Positions 37,401-52,400 of a DNA stretch of 64,000 bases are shown in pieces (position 1 is the first letter of the stretch; the number at the start of each line of letters is the position of its first letter). The notes under the pieces were generated by a model. The model was not told where the DNA came from, made no database searches, and was given only the letters and a program-made list of their open reading frames with translations. A program made the position numbers and the translations under genes. The DNA comes from Bradyrhizobium sp. AZCC 1719 (GTDB taxonomy: Bacteria; Pseudomonadota; Alphaproteobacteria; Rhizobiales; Xanthobacteraceae), in assembly GCF_036924525.1 (NCBI RefSeq), contig NZ_JAZHRU010000001.1:4555001-4619000 (forward strand), given 5' to 3'.

Positions 37401-40400
37401 CAAATCCGCTTTGCCGACGGCACCGTGCTCAATCGGCAGCAGATGTTCGAGCGAGCGGTCGGCTATGGGGACAATGACCGCTATGTGTACGCGTCGAATG
37501 CAACAGTCGCGGACACCCTCACCGGCACAGCAAAAGACGACCGGCTCGATGGCCGTGGCAACGACGACACCCTGAGCGGTGGCGCCGGCAACGACACTCT
37601 CTATGGCGGCAGTGAAGACGACATCCTGATCGGCGGAACCGGCAACGACCATTTGTCGGGCGACGAAGGTGCCGATGTCTATCGTTTCTCGGCGGGCTTC
37701 GGCCATGACGTCATCTACCCCGGTGAAATCGGGCTCGACTGGATCGAGTTCGATTCCAGCCTGACTCCGGCCGATATCGAGCTGCAGCGCCCCTATGGTT
37801 GGGAGGGCGACCTCACAAGCACCCTGCTCATTCGGGTGAGGGGCACCGAAGACGTCATCGAAATCTCCTACGCACTCGGCGAGGAGCATTACCAGGACAT
37901 CGCCGGAATCCGCTTTGCGGACGGAACGATCTGGACGATGGCCGACATCGTCAACGCCGCGGTGCCGACGCCTGGAATCACCATGGTAGGCGCTGTTGCT
38001 GACGATACGCTGATCGGCACGGCGACCGCCGACAATCTCAATGGGGGCGGCGGCGAAGATACCCTTGTCGGCGGCGCGGGAGACGACGGCCTATCGGCCG
38101 GGGACGGCGACGACATTCTGGACGGCGGTGCAGGCGCTGATTACCTCTCGGGCGGCGATGGCTCGGATACCTATCGCTTCTCCGCTGGTTTCGGCAAAGA
38201 CGAGATCAATGATATCCGAGAAGAAGGCTCGGCGAATGCGATCGTTTTCGATTCGACAATCGCGGCCGCCGACATCGCCGTCTATTTCTCGCACGACAGC
38301 CATGATCTGATCCTGAAGTCGGTCGTAAACGGCGACTCCATCATCATCTACGGCGCCTATGACGACGAAGCGTCCGGCATCGATGAAGTCCGTTTCGACG
38401 ACGGGACGATCTGGATGCGCGACCAGCTGGTTGCCAACGCCGTCGAACTGCCGGGCAGCGCGATCGAGGGTGACGGGACCGATCAGACGCTCAACGGGAG
38501 CGCCTTCGACGACAACATCGAGGGCGGTGATGGAAACGAAATCATCGTCGGTGCGGCCGGCAACGACTCAATTTATGCCGGAGCCGGGAATGACATCCTG
38601 ATCGGCGGGGCCGGCAACGACCTGATGACCGGAAACCTGGGCGATGACACCTATCGCTTCTCGGCCGGTTTCGGCTCGGATCGCGTTTTCGCGTCGTATT
38701 GGGAAGGCGGCGGCAGCGACATCGTCGAGTTCGACGCGACGATTGCCGCGGCGGACGTTCACCTGACCCTTCAGGGACCCGATATATCCTGGGGTGTGCT
38801 GCTCACCATCGACGGCAGCACAGACCAGCTCTTCATGGGCTCGATCGGTGAACTCGACGAGATACATTTCGACGACGGCACCATCTGGACCTACGACGAC
38901 ATCCTGTCACGCGCTCAGTCATGGCTGGGCGTCGAGCTCTATGGCGACCAGGGTTCGGAGATCCTGGGAACCAGCGGCTGGGATCGGCTGTCGGCCAATT
39001 ACGGTGTGGGTTCCCTGATCGTGGGCTATGCCGGCCACGATCTCCTCAATGGCTCCCAGGCCGATGACATATTGGATGGAGGAACCGGCGACGACGTGCT
39101 GGCGGGCGACTTTGGGGCGGACACCTACCGCTTTTCGGCCGGCTTCGGCCAGGATTTGATCTACGAGAGGGGAGAGGTCAACCACATCGTCTTCGACGCG
39201 ACGATTTCGTCCGGCGACATCATCATCGAGCACGAGCGTACCGGCGGCGATTTTCCCCAGCAGGTCGTGATCTTGCGCGTAGCGGGGACCGAAGACCGCA
39301 TCACGCTGAATGGCGGCTTCGACGACAGCGACTACGACATTCGCTTTGCCGACGGCACGGTATGGAATTCCGACGACATCAGGGAGCGCTGGAGCCTGAT
39401 CGAACACCCATATCTGCCCGGCGATCAAGGCGCGCCGATGATCGGCGGCGCGACCAACGACTCGATGTACGGCGCGGACGGCAATGACGTCATCGAAGGG
39501 CGCGGTGGTAACGACAGCCTTTCCGGCTCCTACGGTAACGATATCCTGACTGGAGGGGCGGGCAGCGATCAGCTGTATGGTGATAGCGGCAACGACACCT
39601 ACCGCTTCTCGGCCGGCTTCGGCGAAGATCGAATCTACGACTCTCCCTACGATGTTAATGTCATCGAGTTCGATGCGACGATCAATCCGGCTCAGGTGAG
39701 CGTCCTGAGCGATTCATCCGATCTTTGGGGCACCTTCTATCTGTCTTTCGCCGGGACCGAGGATCGGATCTGGATCTCGCGCAACGGCCACGATGCCGTG
39801 ATCTCGGAAGTCCGGTTTGCCGATGGCACGGTCTGGACCGCGGCCGACCTCGAGGCCCGCCTGGCCTATTCGGACAAGCCCACGATCACCAGCTCCGCTG
39901 CCGGCGCGCAAATGCTCGGCACCGCCGGCAGCGACACGCTGACCGGCACCGCCGGCCCGGACGAAATCAACAGCGAGACGGCCGTTCAATGGCGGCAGGT
40001 CGGCGACAACCTTCTCGTCAATGGAAGCTTCGAGCAACTTGCCGCCGATGCCAGCCCGCAGAGCTGGGGTTACTCGGCGACCACCATGCCGGGCTGGACC
40101 AGGGTCAACAGCACCCAGCCGGTCACGACGCAGGGCTTCGAACAGATCAATTCCGGCTACAACAATATCGCCGCGACCGACGGCAATTATTGGCTCGATC
40201 TCGACGGAACCGGCACCGGAGGCGGCAACAGCAACCTGCACATCGTGCAGGACGTCACGGGCCTCGCCGAGGGCGAAAACCTTCTCATCCAGTTCGACCA
40301 TGCCAACCGCACATATGATGCGAACGGCTCGTTCGAGGTGCTGTGGAACGGCGTCGTCGTCGCAAGCTTCAGCAATAGCTACACCGCCATGACGCATTCC

Positions 40401-43400
40401 AGCATCCTGGTGACGACAATTGCTGGAACCAACCAACTCGGCTTCCGCAGCACCGGGTACGCGGACTCAACCGGCGCTTCGCTCGACAATGTGAAGCTCA
40501 CGCGCACGGAGGCGGTCGCGAGTTCGGTCGTCGGCAACGACGTCCTGTCCGGCCTCGACGGCAACGACCTGATCCGGGGCGGTGCCGGCAACGACACGAT
40601 CTCCGGAGGCAACAACAACGACACGCTCTACGGCAATGGCGGCAACGACGCCATCAACGGCGATGCCGGCACTGACATCCTGATCGGCGGCAAGGGCAGC
40701 GACAATCTGGCCGGCGGGGCCGGCAACGACGTCTATCGTTTCGCAGCCGGCGATGGTCAGGACACGATCACCGATTCGTCGGGCATCGACCGGATCGAGT
40801 TCGGCGCCGGAATCGACCCGGCCGACGTCACCGTAGCGCTGATCGGCAATTCATCGACGCTCGCGATCACCTTCCGCAACAGCGACGACCGCATCACCAT
40901 CAACTACGGATCGGCGACCGACGGCAGCGCGATCGAGAGCTTCAGCTTCGCCAACGGCACCGTCTGGAATTTTGCCGACATCGCGGCGCGATGGAAGACG
41001 CCGACCTCGGGCTCCGACATCATCCTCGGGACGAGCGAAAGCGAAACGCTGGCGGGCGGCGCAGGCAACGACAGCCTGTTCGCCTCCGGCGGGACCGACA
41101 CGCTGCTCGGCGAAGCCGACGACGACGTCCTGACCGGGTCGGACGCCGCCGATATCCTGGTCGGTGGAACCGGCAACGACACGCTTTTGGGCAGGTACGG
41201 CGACGACGTCTATCGCTGGGGTCGCGGCGACGGCAACGACACGCTCACCGACTACGGCGGGGTCGACCGCATCGAGATCGGCGCCGGCGTCGCGCCCGAC
41301 GACGTCAAGGTCATCGCGATCGACGCACGGAGCCTCGTGCTGCGGATTCGCGACACCGGGGAGGAGCTCAAGCTCACCGATGTCCTCTGGACAGCGGATA
41401 ACGTCATCGAGAGCGTCGCTTTCGCTGATGGCACCGTCTGGACGGTGACTGAACTCAGGAACCAGTCCTTCATCGGCGGGGAGGGTGCCGACACCACGAT
41501 CGGAACAAGCGAGGCGAACCGTCTCGACGGCCGCGGCGGCAATGACAGTCTCAGCGGCCTCGGCGGCGCCGACATCCTTCTCGGCGGTGACGGCAACGAC
41601 GCGCTGGATGGCGGCCTTGGAGTCGATCGCCTGGTCGGCGGCCTTGGCGGCGATATGCTCACCGGCGGCGCCGGTGCCGACACCTACGTGTTCGCGGCCG
41701 GCGACGGCATCGACACCGTCACCGAGAACGGTGACGAGGCGACCGATACCTTGCGGATCGAAGGCTACAGCCTGTCGCAGATCCGCTTCGGCGCGCTCGG
41801 GCAGGATCTCATCATCCGCTTCTCCGGAAGCACCGACCGCATCATCGTCCGCAACGGTCTAGGGACTGGCGTCAGCGGCCTCGTCGATTCTTTCGACATT
41901 GCCGTCGACGGCATCACGCTATCGCTCGCCGACATCCGCACGCGTCTGGTCGACGACGTCGCCGTCAGCGGCGAATGGCTGGTCGGCGGCGCCACCGACG
42001 ATACGCTCACCGGCGGCAATGGCGACGATTATCTCAGGGGTGGCGACGGGGCCGACACCCTCTCGGGTGCCGACGGCAACGATCATTTCGCCGACCTTTC
42101 GGCCGACAGCTCAATCGACACGCTGACCGGCGGCGCCGGCCGCGACACCTACTACTTCCTTCCGGTCCGGCCGGGCGCGGAGCCTGTTGTCGCTGACATC
42201 ATCACCGACTTCCAGGCTGGAGCCGGCGGTGACGTGATCCGCCTGTTGTCCAGCAATCCGAATCCCTTCGAGGGCGGCGGTATCTGGCTGGCGCAATCGG
42301 GAAGCGACACGGTCGTCATGATGCGCGCGACGTCGGGGCCCGACCAGGTGCTGCTGCGCCTGCTCGGCATCGACGCCACCACGCTCACACCGGCGAATTT
42401 CGACGGCGTTCCGATCGCTATCGACAATTCGATTAACATCAACGACGACGACAGCGGCCATGTCCTGAGCGGCAGCGCGCTCAATGACCGCATCTTCGGC
42501 AATGGCGGTAACGACACCATCCATGGCTTCGCCGGCAATGACCGGCTCGCCGGCGGCGCCGACAACGACCTGATCGATGGCGGTCTCGGCGATGACCTGA
42601 TCGCCGGTCAGGAGGGCGCCGACCATATCATCGGCGGCGGCGGTAGCGACATCATGTCGGGCGGCACCGGTGACGACGTCGTCATCGGGTTCGGCGACGG
42701 CAGTTTCGCTTCCGATACCGACGTGTTCGAAGGCGGAGAGGGCGATGATCGGCTCTCCGGCGGCACCGGCACCGACATCTACCACTTCGCGCGCGGCGAC
42801 GGGCGTGACATCATCGTCGATCTCGGCGGCAACGACCGTATCGAGTTCGTCCCCGGAATCGTCGCCGGCGATGTCAGTATCGTGCAGGTCGGTCGCGATA
42901 TCGAATTGCGGATCGCCAATGACGGCGGTCGCGTCCGGTTGACCGGCGCGCTCGACGGCACCAGCGCCATCGAGACGGTGGCCTTCGCCGATGGCAGCAC
43001 GTGGAACTGGAGCGAGGTGCTGACACGATCCTTGCCGGGATCGGCCGGTGACGACACGCTCGCCGTTCCCGTCACCTTTGAAAACGATCTCATCACTCTT
43101 GACGGCCTGGCCGGCAACGACGTTCTGCAGGGCGGCGGAGGCGCCGACACACTGATCGGCGGCACCGGCAATGACGTCCTCAAGGGTGGGGCCGGCGACG
43201 ATACCTATGTGTTCGCCCGCGGCGACGGTCAGGACACCATCCTCGACACCGGGACCAACACGCTCAGCTTTGCCGCCGGCATCCTGGCGACCGAGGTGCG
43301 CGCCGTGCGCGGGGCCACGAATCTCGTCCTCGAGATCGTCGGCACCGGCGACCGCGTCGATCTCGGCTCGCCTGCTGCGCCGGGCATGGGCGTCTCGCGC

Positions 43401-46400
43401 GTCACTTTCGCCGACGGTACGGTCTGGACCGAGGCGACGCTCATCGCGCTGGCGCGGGCGGCGACGGATGGGGATGACGTCATCCAGGGAGACGATTTTG
43501 ACAATGCGCTCGCCGGCGGCGCCGGCGACGACATCCTGATCGGCTACGCTGGAACGGATACGCTAGACGGGGGCGCGGCGAACGACCGCCTCGAAGGCGG
43601 CAGCGGCGACGACACCTATTTGTTCTCGGCCAATGGCGGTCACGACCGCATCGCCGATACCGCCGGCAATGACGCGTTGTTGCTGGCAGCAGACATCTCG
43701 CCTGCCGACATAACGGTCTCGCAGAGCCGGGACGGAGCCCATTTCACGCTCATCGTCAAGTCGACCGGCGCGCGGATCACCATCGAGAACGCACTCGGCG
43801 CCGGCGGGATCGAACAAATCCGCTTTGCCGACGGCACGGTCTGGGCGACCGCCGACCTCATCGCGCGTGCGCCGAGCTTCGATGATGACGTGCTCACCGG
43901 AGATGCCGGCGCCAACGTCATGATCGGCGGGCTCGGAAACGACCACCTGTCCGGCGTCGCAGGCAACGACACCTACCGCTTCGCCCGTGGCGACGGCAGC
44001 GACGTCATCGACGACAAGTCGTCCTCGATGGGCGACCGCCTCGAGATATCAGGCTATACCGCCGCCGAGATCAGCTTCCATCGTCTGGCCGCCGACAGCG
44101 ACGATGTCGCCATTCGCTTTGCCGGCACGACCGACCAGATCGTCATCGTTGACGCCCTCGGCGCCAACTCTGCCGGGATCGAGACGATCGCACTCGCCGA
44201 CGGGACCCAGTTCACCGTCGCCGACATGCGTCTGGCGATCCTCGCCAGCCTTTCGACCGACGGCAACGACATCATCATCGGCACCGACGGTGCCGATACG
44301 CTGATGGGCGGCAAGGGCAGCGATCTCGTCCAGGGCGGTTACGGCAACGACACCTATATCTATCGTCGCGGCGATGGCGATGACCGGATCGATGCGGTTT
44401 TCTCCGGAACGGATGTCCTGAGCCTGACCGACTACAACGTTGCGGACGTGGTCTCCGCGGTTCGCGCCGGTCCCGACAGCAACGATCTCGTGCTCACCTT
44501 CTCGGGGGCCGGCGATCGCGTGGTGCTGATCGACGCCCTGAACTGGTCCAACGGCTCGTTTAACGGCCTTGCGGTGCGTTTTGCCGACGGTACGGTCTGG
44601 AACCGGGATGCCATGCGGGCCCGTGCGCTGTCCGACATCGACGGGTCAGGCAATGACAACATCTACGGCTTCGACGGTGCTGACAGCTTCGCCGCGCGGG
44701 CAGGCAATGATTTGCTCTCCGGCGCAGCCGATGGCGATCACTATGTGTTCGGCCGCGCCGCGGGCAATGACACGATCGTCGATTCCGGCACGTCGGGAAC
44801 CGACACGGTCCAGATTCTGGATTTCGCGTCCACCGATGCGAGTGTCGAGCAGCTCTATCGCGGCTCCGAAGCCATCATCATTCGCTTCACGGGCAATAGC
44901 GCCGACAGCCTGACCGTGTTCGATGCGCTCTCGACCGACGCCAAGGGCATCGAGAGCTACGTGTTCGCCGACGGCGTGACCTGGACCAAGGAAACCCTGA
45001 GAGAGTTGCTCGGCAACCGCGCGCCGACCGCCATCGGTGACGGCTTCTTCTCCGTCACGACCGGCGTCGAACTTGTCATCACGGCGGCCGACATCCTGCG
45101 CAACGACTTCGATGCCGATGGCGACACGCTGACGATCATCGGCGTCGACGCGGGCAGTTCCGGCGTTGCCACGATCGATGCCCAGGGCAACATCCACTAC
45201 ACCGCGACCAACGGCTACTACGGTTCGGCCTCGATCACCTACACGATTGCCGACGGCCATAACGGCTTTGCCACGGCCTCGATCGATCTTCGGGTGCGCC
45301 CGGTCGCGACCGCCTATCCAGACAGCGGCTTCACCGTCGCCGAAGACGGCTCGCTGGTGATCCGCGTCGAGCGGCTGCTGGCGAACGACCTCGATGGCGA
45401 TCGCATGATCGTCGGCCAGGTGATTGGCGCGGTGAACGGATCGGTCGCGCTGTCGAGCGATGGCAACATCTCGTTCACGCCGAACGCCAATTTCAACGGC
45501 ACGGCCGAGTTCACCTATGTGGCCAACACCCCCGAGGGCGGCCGCGCCGAAGCCAAGGTCGTCATCCAGGTGACGCCGGTCAATGACGCGCCGGTCGCCC
45601 ATAACGATACCGCCGAGGCGATCGCTGAAGGCACGACCTTCACGCTCGATCAGAGCACCTTGCTCGCGAACGACACGGATATCGATGGCGACGGGCTCAC
45701 CATCCAGTCGGTCCAGTCCAATGCCGACGTTGCCGTGACGATCGGGGAGGACGGCCTGATCCACGTCGCGCCGCGCTCCTATTTCTGGGGCAATACCTGG
45801 TTCGACTACGTTGTCGCCGACTCCAGTGGAGCGACCTCGACGGGCCGCGTCAGCTTCACGGTCACGCCGGTCAATGATGCGCCGGAACTGCATGATGATC
45901 GTTTCGAGACGACCGATTCCGGCGATCCGATCCGCGAAGACAATCCGATCGTCATCAGCGCCGCACGCCTGCTTGCCAACGATATCGAGCACGACGGCGA
46001 GACGATGACGATCACGGCCGTCCGCAACAGCCATGGCGGCAACGCGACGCTGCTTGAAAACGCGACGGTCCTCTTTACGCCGACCACCGATTTCAACGGC
46101 GATGCGTGGTTTGAGTATCAGGTCGACGACGGTCATGGCGGAATCAGCTGGGCGCGCGCGACGCTCGCCTACCAGGCGGTCAATGACCTGCCGGTCGCGC
46201 GCAACGACAGCTACACCGACCAAACCTTGCCGATCCTGCGCGGCCTCGAAGACAATGCGATCGAGATTCCGATCATCGAGCTCCTGAAGAACGACTTCGA
46301 TCCCGAAGGCTTCTCGGTCCAGTTCGAGAGCGCCGGCAACGCGGTCCATGGCGATATCGAGATTACCGACCACGGTACCATCATCTTCAGGCCCGATGCC

Positions 46401-49400
46401 GACTTCTGGGGCGAGGCGACCTTCAGCTACCTCGTTACCGACAATGAAGGCGCGGTCGACGGCGCCACGGTGACCATGTGGTTCGAGAATGTTGGCGATG
46501 CTGCGCCGGTCGCGCGCCGCGACGTCATCTATGTGAATGAGGATATCCCGGTCGTCATTCCGATTTCCGAACTGCTGGCCAATGACACCGATATCGATCG
46601 CGATCCGCTCCGCCTGTTGGGCTGGCGTCTGTCGACGCCGCTCGATGCGCCGATCTTCGGCGGAGATGCCGGTCAGAAGCTGAACGGCACCATTGAATAT
46701 GACGGCAACGGCAATCTGGTCTTCACGCCCAATCGGGACGCGAGCCAAAGCTCGGGCTTCGTCTACAGGGTTACCGATGACGCCGACGGCGAGGCCGAAG
46801 GCTATGTCGACATCATCGTCGTGCCGACGAACGACGATCCGACCGTCGGGCAGGACGACGGCTTCGTGACGCCGCTCGATGCGCCGCTGGTGCTGCGCGT
46901 CAGCGACCTCCTCAAGAACGACTACGACACCGAGCAGGCCGACCATGACGGCGACGGCGTGATCGATGACGATCTGGATAATCCGAACCGCGCCCGGCCG
47001 ACCTTCTTCGGCGTCGACGGCGTCTTTGATGCGGACGCGCTTGCCCTGGGCCAGCGCGTGCCGCGCGGGACGGCCGAGGTCGTCGATTGGAACGGCGAGA
47101 AGTTCATCGTCGTGCGCTTCGCCACGGGCTTTACCGGCAATGTTGCGGTCGAATACCGCATTGCCGACGCCGACGGTGCGACCGACACCGGCTTTGCGAT
47201 GGCTTCGGTCGCCGACAGCTATAACGGACTGCTGCGCGGGACCGTGAGGGCGGACTACCTTGCCGGCACAGCCGGCGCCGACCTGATCCAGGCATTGGGC
47301 GGAAACGACTTCATCCTGGCCGGCGAAGGCAACGACACGATCGAGGCCGCCAGCGGTGACGATCGCATCGATGCAGGTGCCGGCGACGACTGGATCGACG
47401 GCGGCGATGGCGCCGACCACATCACGGGCGGCGACGGTTTCGACACGGTCAACTTCGAGAACTCCGATATCGGCCTTCGCGCCGACCTCGAATCCCGCGT
47501 CGGCCAGGGCGGCTACGCACAGGGCGATACCTATCTCGGCGTCGAAGCGCTCGTCGGCTCGCAATTCACCGACCAGCTCGGCGGCGACGCCGGCGACAAT
47601 CGGCTCGAAGGACTTGCCGGCAACGACCTCCTCGAGGGACGCGGCGGCAACGACACCCTGCTGGGTGGTGAGGGCGACGATCTCCTGAACGGCGGCGCAG
47701 GCGCCGACATGCTCGCCGGTGGGGCCGGCAGCGACACCGCCGACTACAGCTTCGGCGCAACCGGCGTGTCGATTTCGCTGGCGGCCGGCACTGCCCATGG
47801 CGGCGATGCCGAGGGCGATGTTCTGACTGATATCGAGAACCTGACCGGTACCGATGTCGACGACGTCATGGAGGGCAATGCCGGCGCGAACATCCTGTCG
47901 GGTGGTCGCGGCAATGACATCCTGACCGGCGGCGCCGGTAATGACACCTTGATCGGCGGCCGTGACGCGGACCAGCTGATCGGTGGCGACGGCGTCGATA
48001 TCGCCGACTACACGCTATCGGCCGAAGCCGTCATCGTCGACATGGCCAACGGTGCGGCCGGCGGCGGCGACGCCTTGGGTGATACTTTCACCGGCATCGA
48101 AATCGTCCAGGGCTCCTACCAGAACGATACGATCCGCGGCGACGGCGGTGACAACCGCATCCGCGGCGGGCGCGGCGCCGACATCATCGACGGACGGGGC
48201 GGCTTCGACATCGCCGATTACAGCCGGGCCGACGAGGGCGTGGGGGTCAATCTTTCGACCGGCCTTGGCGCGTCGGGGGAAGCTGCCGGGGACCAACTCG
48301 CCTCGATCGAGATGCTGGTCGGTTCGCTCTGGGCCGACCAATTGATCGGCAGCAGCGGCGATGACCGGTTCCAGGGCCTTCGCGGCAGCGACACGATCGC
48401 GGGCGGGGCGGGCTCCGACACCTATCTGTTCGGATTCGACGACGGCGCAGACGTCATCGCCGAGCAGGGTGCGGAAACCGATATCGACCGCCTGGTGCTG
48501 TCCTCGCCAATCGCACCGAAGGACGTTTCGGTGATCCGCGAAGGCAACGACCTGCTGCTCGAGTTCGAACGGCAGGACGGCTTCCTGGTCGACACCGTGC
48601 GCGTGACCGACCATTTCCTCGGACGTGAAACCGGCATCGAGGAGGTCGTCTTCGGCAACGGGACGATCTGGACGCGTGATCGGATCGATGAGTTGCAGCA
48701 GCTTGGCCGCTTCAACGCCGCCGACGATATCGTGCACCTCGCCATCGAGGACGAGCCTGTTATCATCGACCCGGCCACCCTGTTCGACAACGATGGCGAC
48801 CTGGACGTGGCAAACCTCACGCTCGTGGGTGTCGGCCAGCCGGTGAACGGCACCGTGCATGTGCGCGAGGACGGCAGGATCGAGTTCCTCGGCGCGCCGA
48901 ACTTCAACGGCGACGCGTTCTTCTCCTATACGGTGCGCGACCAGTTCGGCCGCGAGTCCACCGCCCGGGTCGAGGTCAATCTCTCGGCCATCAACGACGC
49001 GCCGACGGCGGTTGATGACGCCCTGGTCCATGGGGTCGAGGATCAGATCCTGCGTATTCGGATCGATACGCTGCTCGCCAACGATTTCGATGTCGATGGC
49101 GACGCCAATCTGGAAGAACTGCGCATCATCTCGATCGCGCCGCTGACCAACGCGGCCGGAGAGGCGATCGACAGCTACAAGCACCCCGACTACCGGTTCG
49201 AAGCCAGCAACGTCAGCGCGCAGATCGACGGCGACTATATCGAGTTCAAGCTGCGTCCGGACTATTTCGGCGCGGCCGGCTTCATCTACACGCTGACCGA
49301 CGCCAGCGGTGCGACCTCGACGGCCAAGGTCGAGATCTCGATCTCGCCGGTCAACGACGCACCGCGCGACCGCGACACCTATAGCTGGATTCGCCTCGGT

Positions 49401-52400
49401 CAGGACACGACCGTCACCGTTGCCGATCTGATGGCCAATACCCACGACATCGAGGGCGACAGCTTTACCTTCGTTGGTCTCCATGGCGGCATCGACGGCA
49501 ACCCCGGCAACAATGGCGGCGTTATCTTCGACGAGGCGACCGGCACCATCACGTTTACGCCCTGGTCGCTCGGCCCCGCGAGCATCGAATACGATGTCAT
49601 CGATGCACGCGGCGCGGCGGCAACCCTGACCTACGACTTCAAGGTCAAGCCGCTCAATGACGCGCCGAAGGCCAATAACGACTACGGGCTCAGGACGCTC
49701 GAGGATCAGGTCCTCATCATCGACCCGGCGACGCTCCTTGCGAACGACACCGACGAAAACAATGACACGCTCGTCATCGACAGCATCGCCCGGTTCGCCG
49801 ACGGCGGTAAGGTCCGCCTGCGCGACGACGGCATGATCGAGTTCCGGCCGACCGCCGACTACAATGGCGCGGCCGGCTTCGAATACACGATCAGCGACGG
49901 CCGAGGCGGCACCGCGACCGCCTATGTCGCCATCACGGTCATGCCGCGCAACGAAGTTCCGATCCTGCGCAACGACTTCGTGAGCGGGTTGGAAGACGGA
50001 CCGCTCTTCGTCATCCCCGGCGAGGCCTTCGGCAACGACATCGAGCCGGACGGCGATGTGCTGTTCTTCAAGCGCACCACCGTGCTTGGCATCGTCGACC
50101 ACCGCTACCTCTCGGCCGATTTCGAGGTCAGCGCGGCCATGGCCGACGGCTCGACGCTGCCGTCGTGGCTCCATTTCGATCCGGACACCATGCGTTTCAC
50201 CGGAGTGCCTCCGGCAGGAATGGATCCGGTTTCCGTCGACGTCTGGATCAGCGATCCCGCGAACGGGCGGGTGTTCAACACGCGGTTCGAACTGACCGAG
50301 AGCAACGTCTCGGAAGGCTTCGACGCCCGGCCCGATGTCCTCGAAGGATACGAAATCCGGTCTCCGTTCTCGGTCGATTATGAATTCGACGCTGCTGACC
50401 TCGACGAGAATACCGCCGTCACGGCGGCTCTGGCCGACGGCTCGGCGCTACCGTCCTGGCTCAGCTTCAACGCCGAGACGCTGCAATTCGTCGGGATACC
50501 CCCCGAAGGGACGACCGATCCGATTGACGTTCGGGTCACCTTCACGCGTTCGGCCGAGGGCGGTGGCGATCCGCTGACCTTCACGGACAGCGTGTTGCTG
50601 GATCCGGCCGCACTATCGGCCGGCGTCACCTATGACAGCCAGCTCGCGCTGTTCGACACCAAGAACGGGACGATTTCGGCCTCGATCGCCGGCGGACGTC
50701 CGCTGCCGGAGTGGCTGTCTTTCGATGCCGACACGCGCAGGGTCAGCCTTTCCGGCTTTGAGCCGGATGCGGAGGCACAGCTCGCGCGCCTGCAGGTCGT
50801 ATTCACGCCGGCGCCGCGCGTCCTCCCGGATGGAACCTATGCGTCGAGCGATCGGGGCTTCACGCTGGAATTCGTCATCGATCCGCACGCCGATCTCGAA
50901 AGCCAGATGAACGCGATCAACCAGGCGCTGGAAGGCAATGCCTATTTCGCGGACCAGGGCTTGTTCGCGCTCGACCTGAAGGGATCGGGTCCGATCACGG
51001 CGACGCGCGAGAGCGGCGCGCCGCTTCCCGATTGGCTGACATTCGACGCCTCCACCTTCACCTTCTCCGGCATCCCGTCACCTTCCTGGATCGGCGCTGT
51101 GCCGGTCCGCCTCGATATCGCCGCAGGCAACGGCCACCCGGCCATGTCGGTGATCACCGAAGCCGTCGTTGACGATACGTTCCGCGTCATTCAGATCACC
51201 GCTTCCACGGTCCTCTCGCCAGAGCAGATTCGCCTGCTTGTCCCGGCGGATTTCAATGGCACCGTCGTGTTGAGCTATGACGCGACCGACGAGAAGGGCG
51301 GCACCTCCTCGAAGCCGGCACTGATCTTCTACGACATCAAGCCGACGCGCGAGCGCCCGGATGCGGCGACCGACGCTCTGACGGGACGCGAGGGCGAAAG
51401 CACCCGCTTCGCGGTGACCGACCTGCTGCGCAACGACTTCGATCGCGACCGCGATGCGATGCGCATTCTCGCGCTGGGCCAGCCCGGCAACGGCTCGCTC
51501 GTCATCGAGCTCGCTCATGTCGAGATCGCGCCGCCGGCCGGACTTGGCCAACTCGACGGCGCGGTCTGGAGCGCGACGCTGGCTGACGGCTCGGCCTTGC
51601 CGGCCTGGCTCACGATCGACAGCGCGACCGGGATGCTCTCGGGCGACGTGCCGCTGGCTCTTGCCGCGAGCTTCGACATCCGCTTCACACGGACGCTGGA
51701 GGGCGTCAGCCAGAGCGAAACACTGACGCGAGCCTTCGACGGCAACGCCGGCGCCTATGCCGTCTATACGCCGACGGGTTCCTTCTCCGGCGATGATAGC
51801 TTCACCTATGTCGTCACGGACGACCGTGAGGGTACGTCGACCGGTTCGGCCATCGTGCATGTCGCTGCCTTGAACGATCCGCCGACCCCGGTCGAGGATA
51901 TCGTCGCGGCGATCGAGGATACGCCGCTTCTCATCGACCCGCAGACGCTCTTGGCCAACGACTTCGATGTCGACGGCAATCCGGTTCGCTTCGTCGATGT
52001 CGTCAACGCCAGGCACGGCACGGTCAGCTTCAACGGCACGCATATCGTGTTCACGCCGGACCACAATTTCGAAGGCGTCGCTTCCTTTGAGTACATCGTT
52101 ACCGATGACACCCACGGCTCAAGCACAGGCAAGGTGAAGGTCAACGTCGCCTCCACCAACCGCGCTCCGATCGCCGCGACGGATGTGTTCGAGATCGACG
52201 AGGACACGCCCTTCGAATTCACGACGGCGCAGTTGCTCGGCAACGACAGCGATCCCGACGGCGACAGCATCATCTTCCAGTCGTTGTCGCGAAGCGCCAA
52301 TGGCGGGCGTATCGTCGAGCTGCCCGGCGGACGCTGGCAGTTCGTTCCGAACGAGAACCTCAGTGGTCCGGTCAGCTTCAGCTATACCGTCACCGACGGG

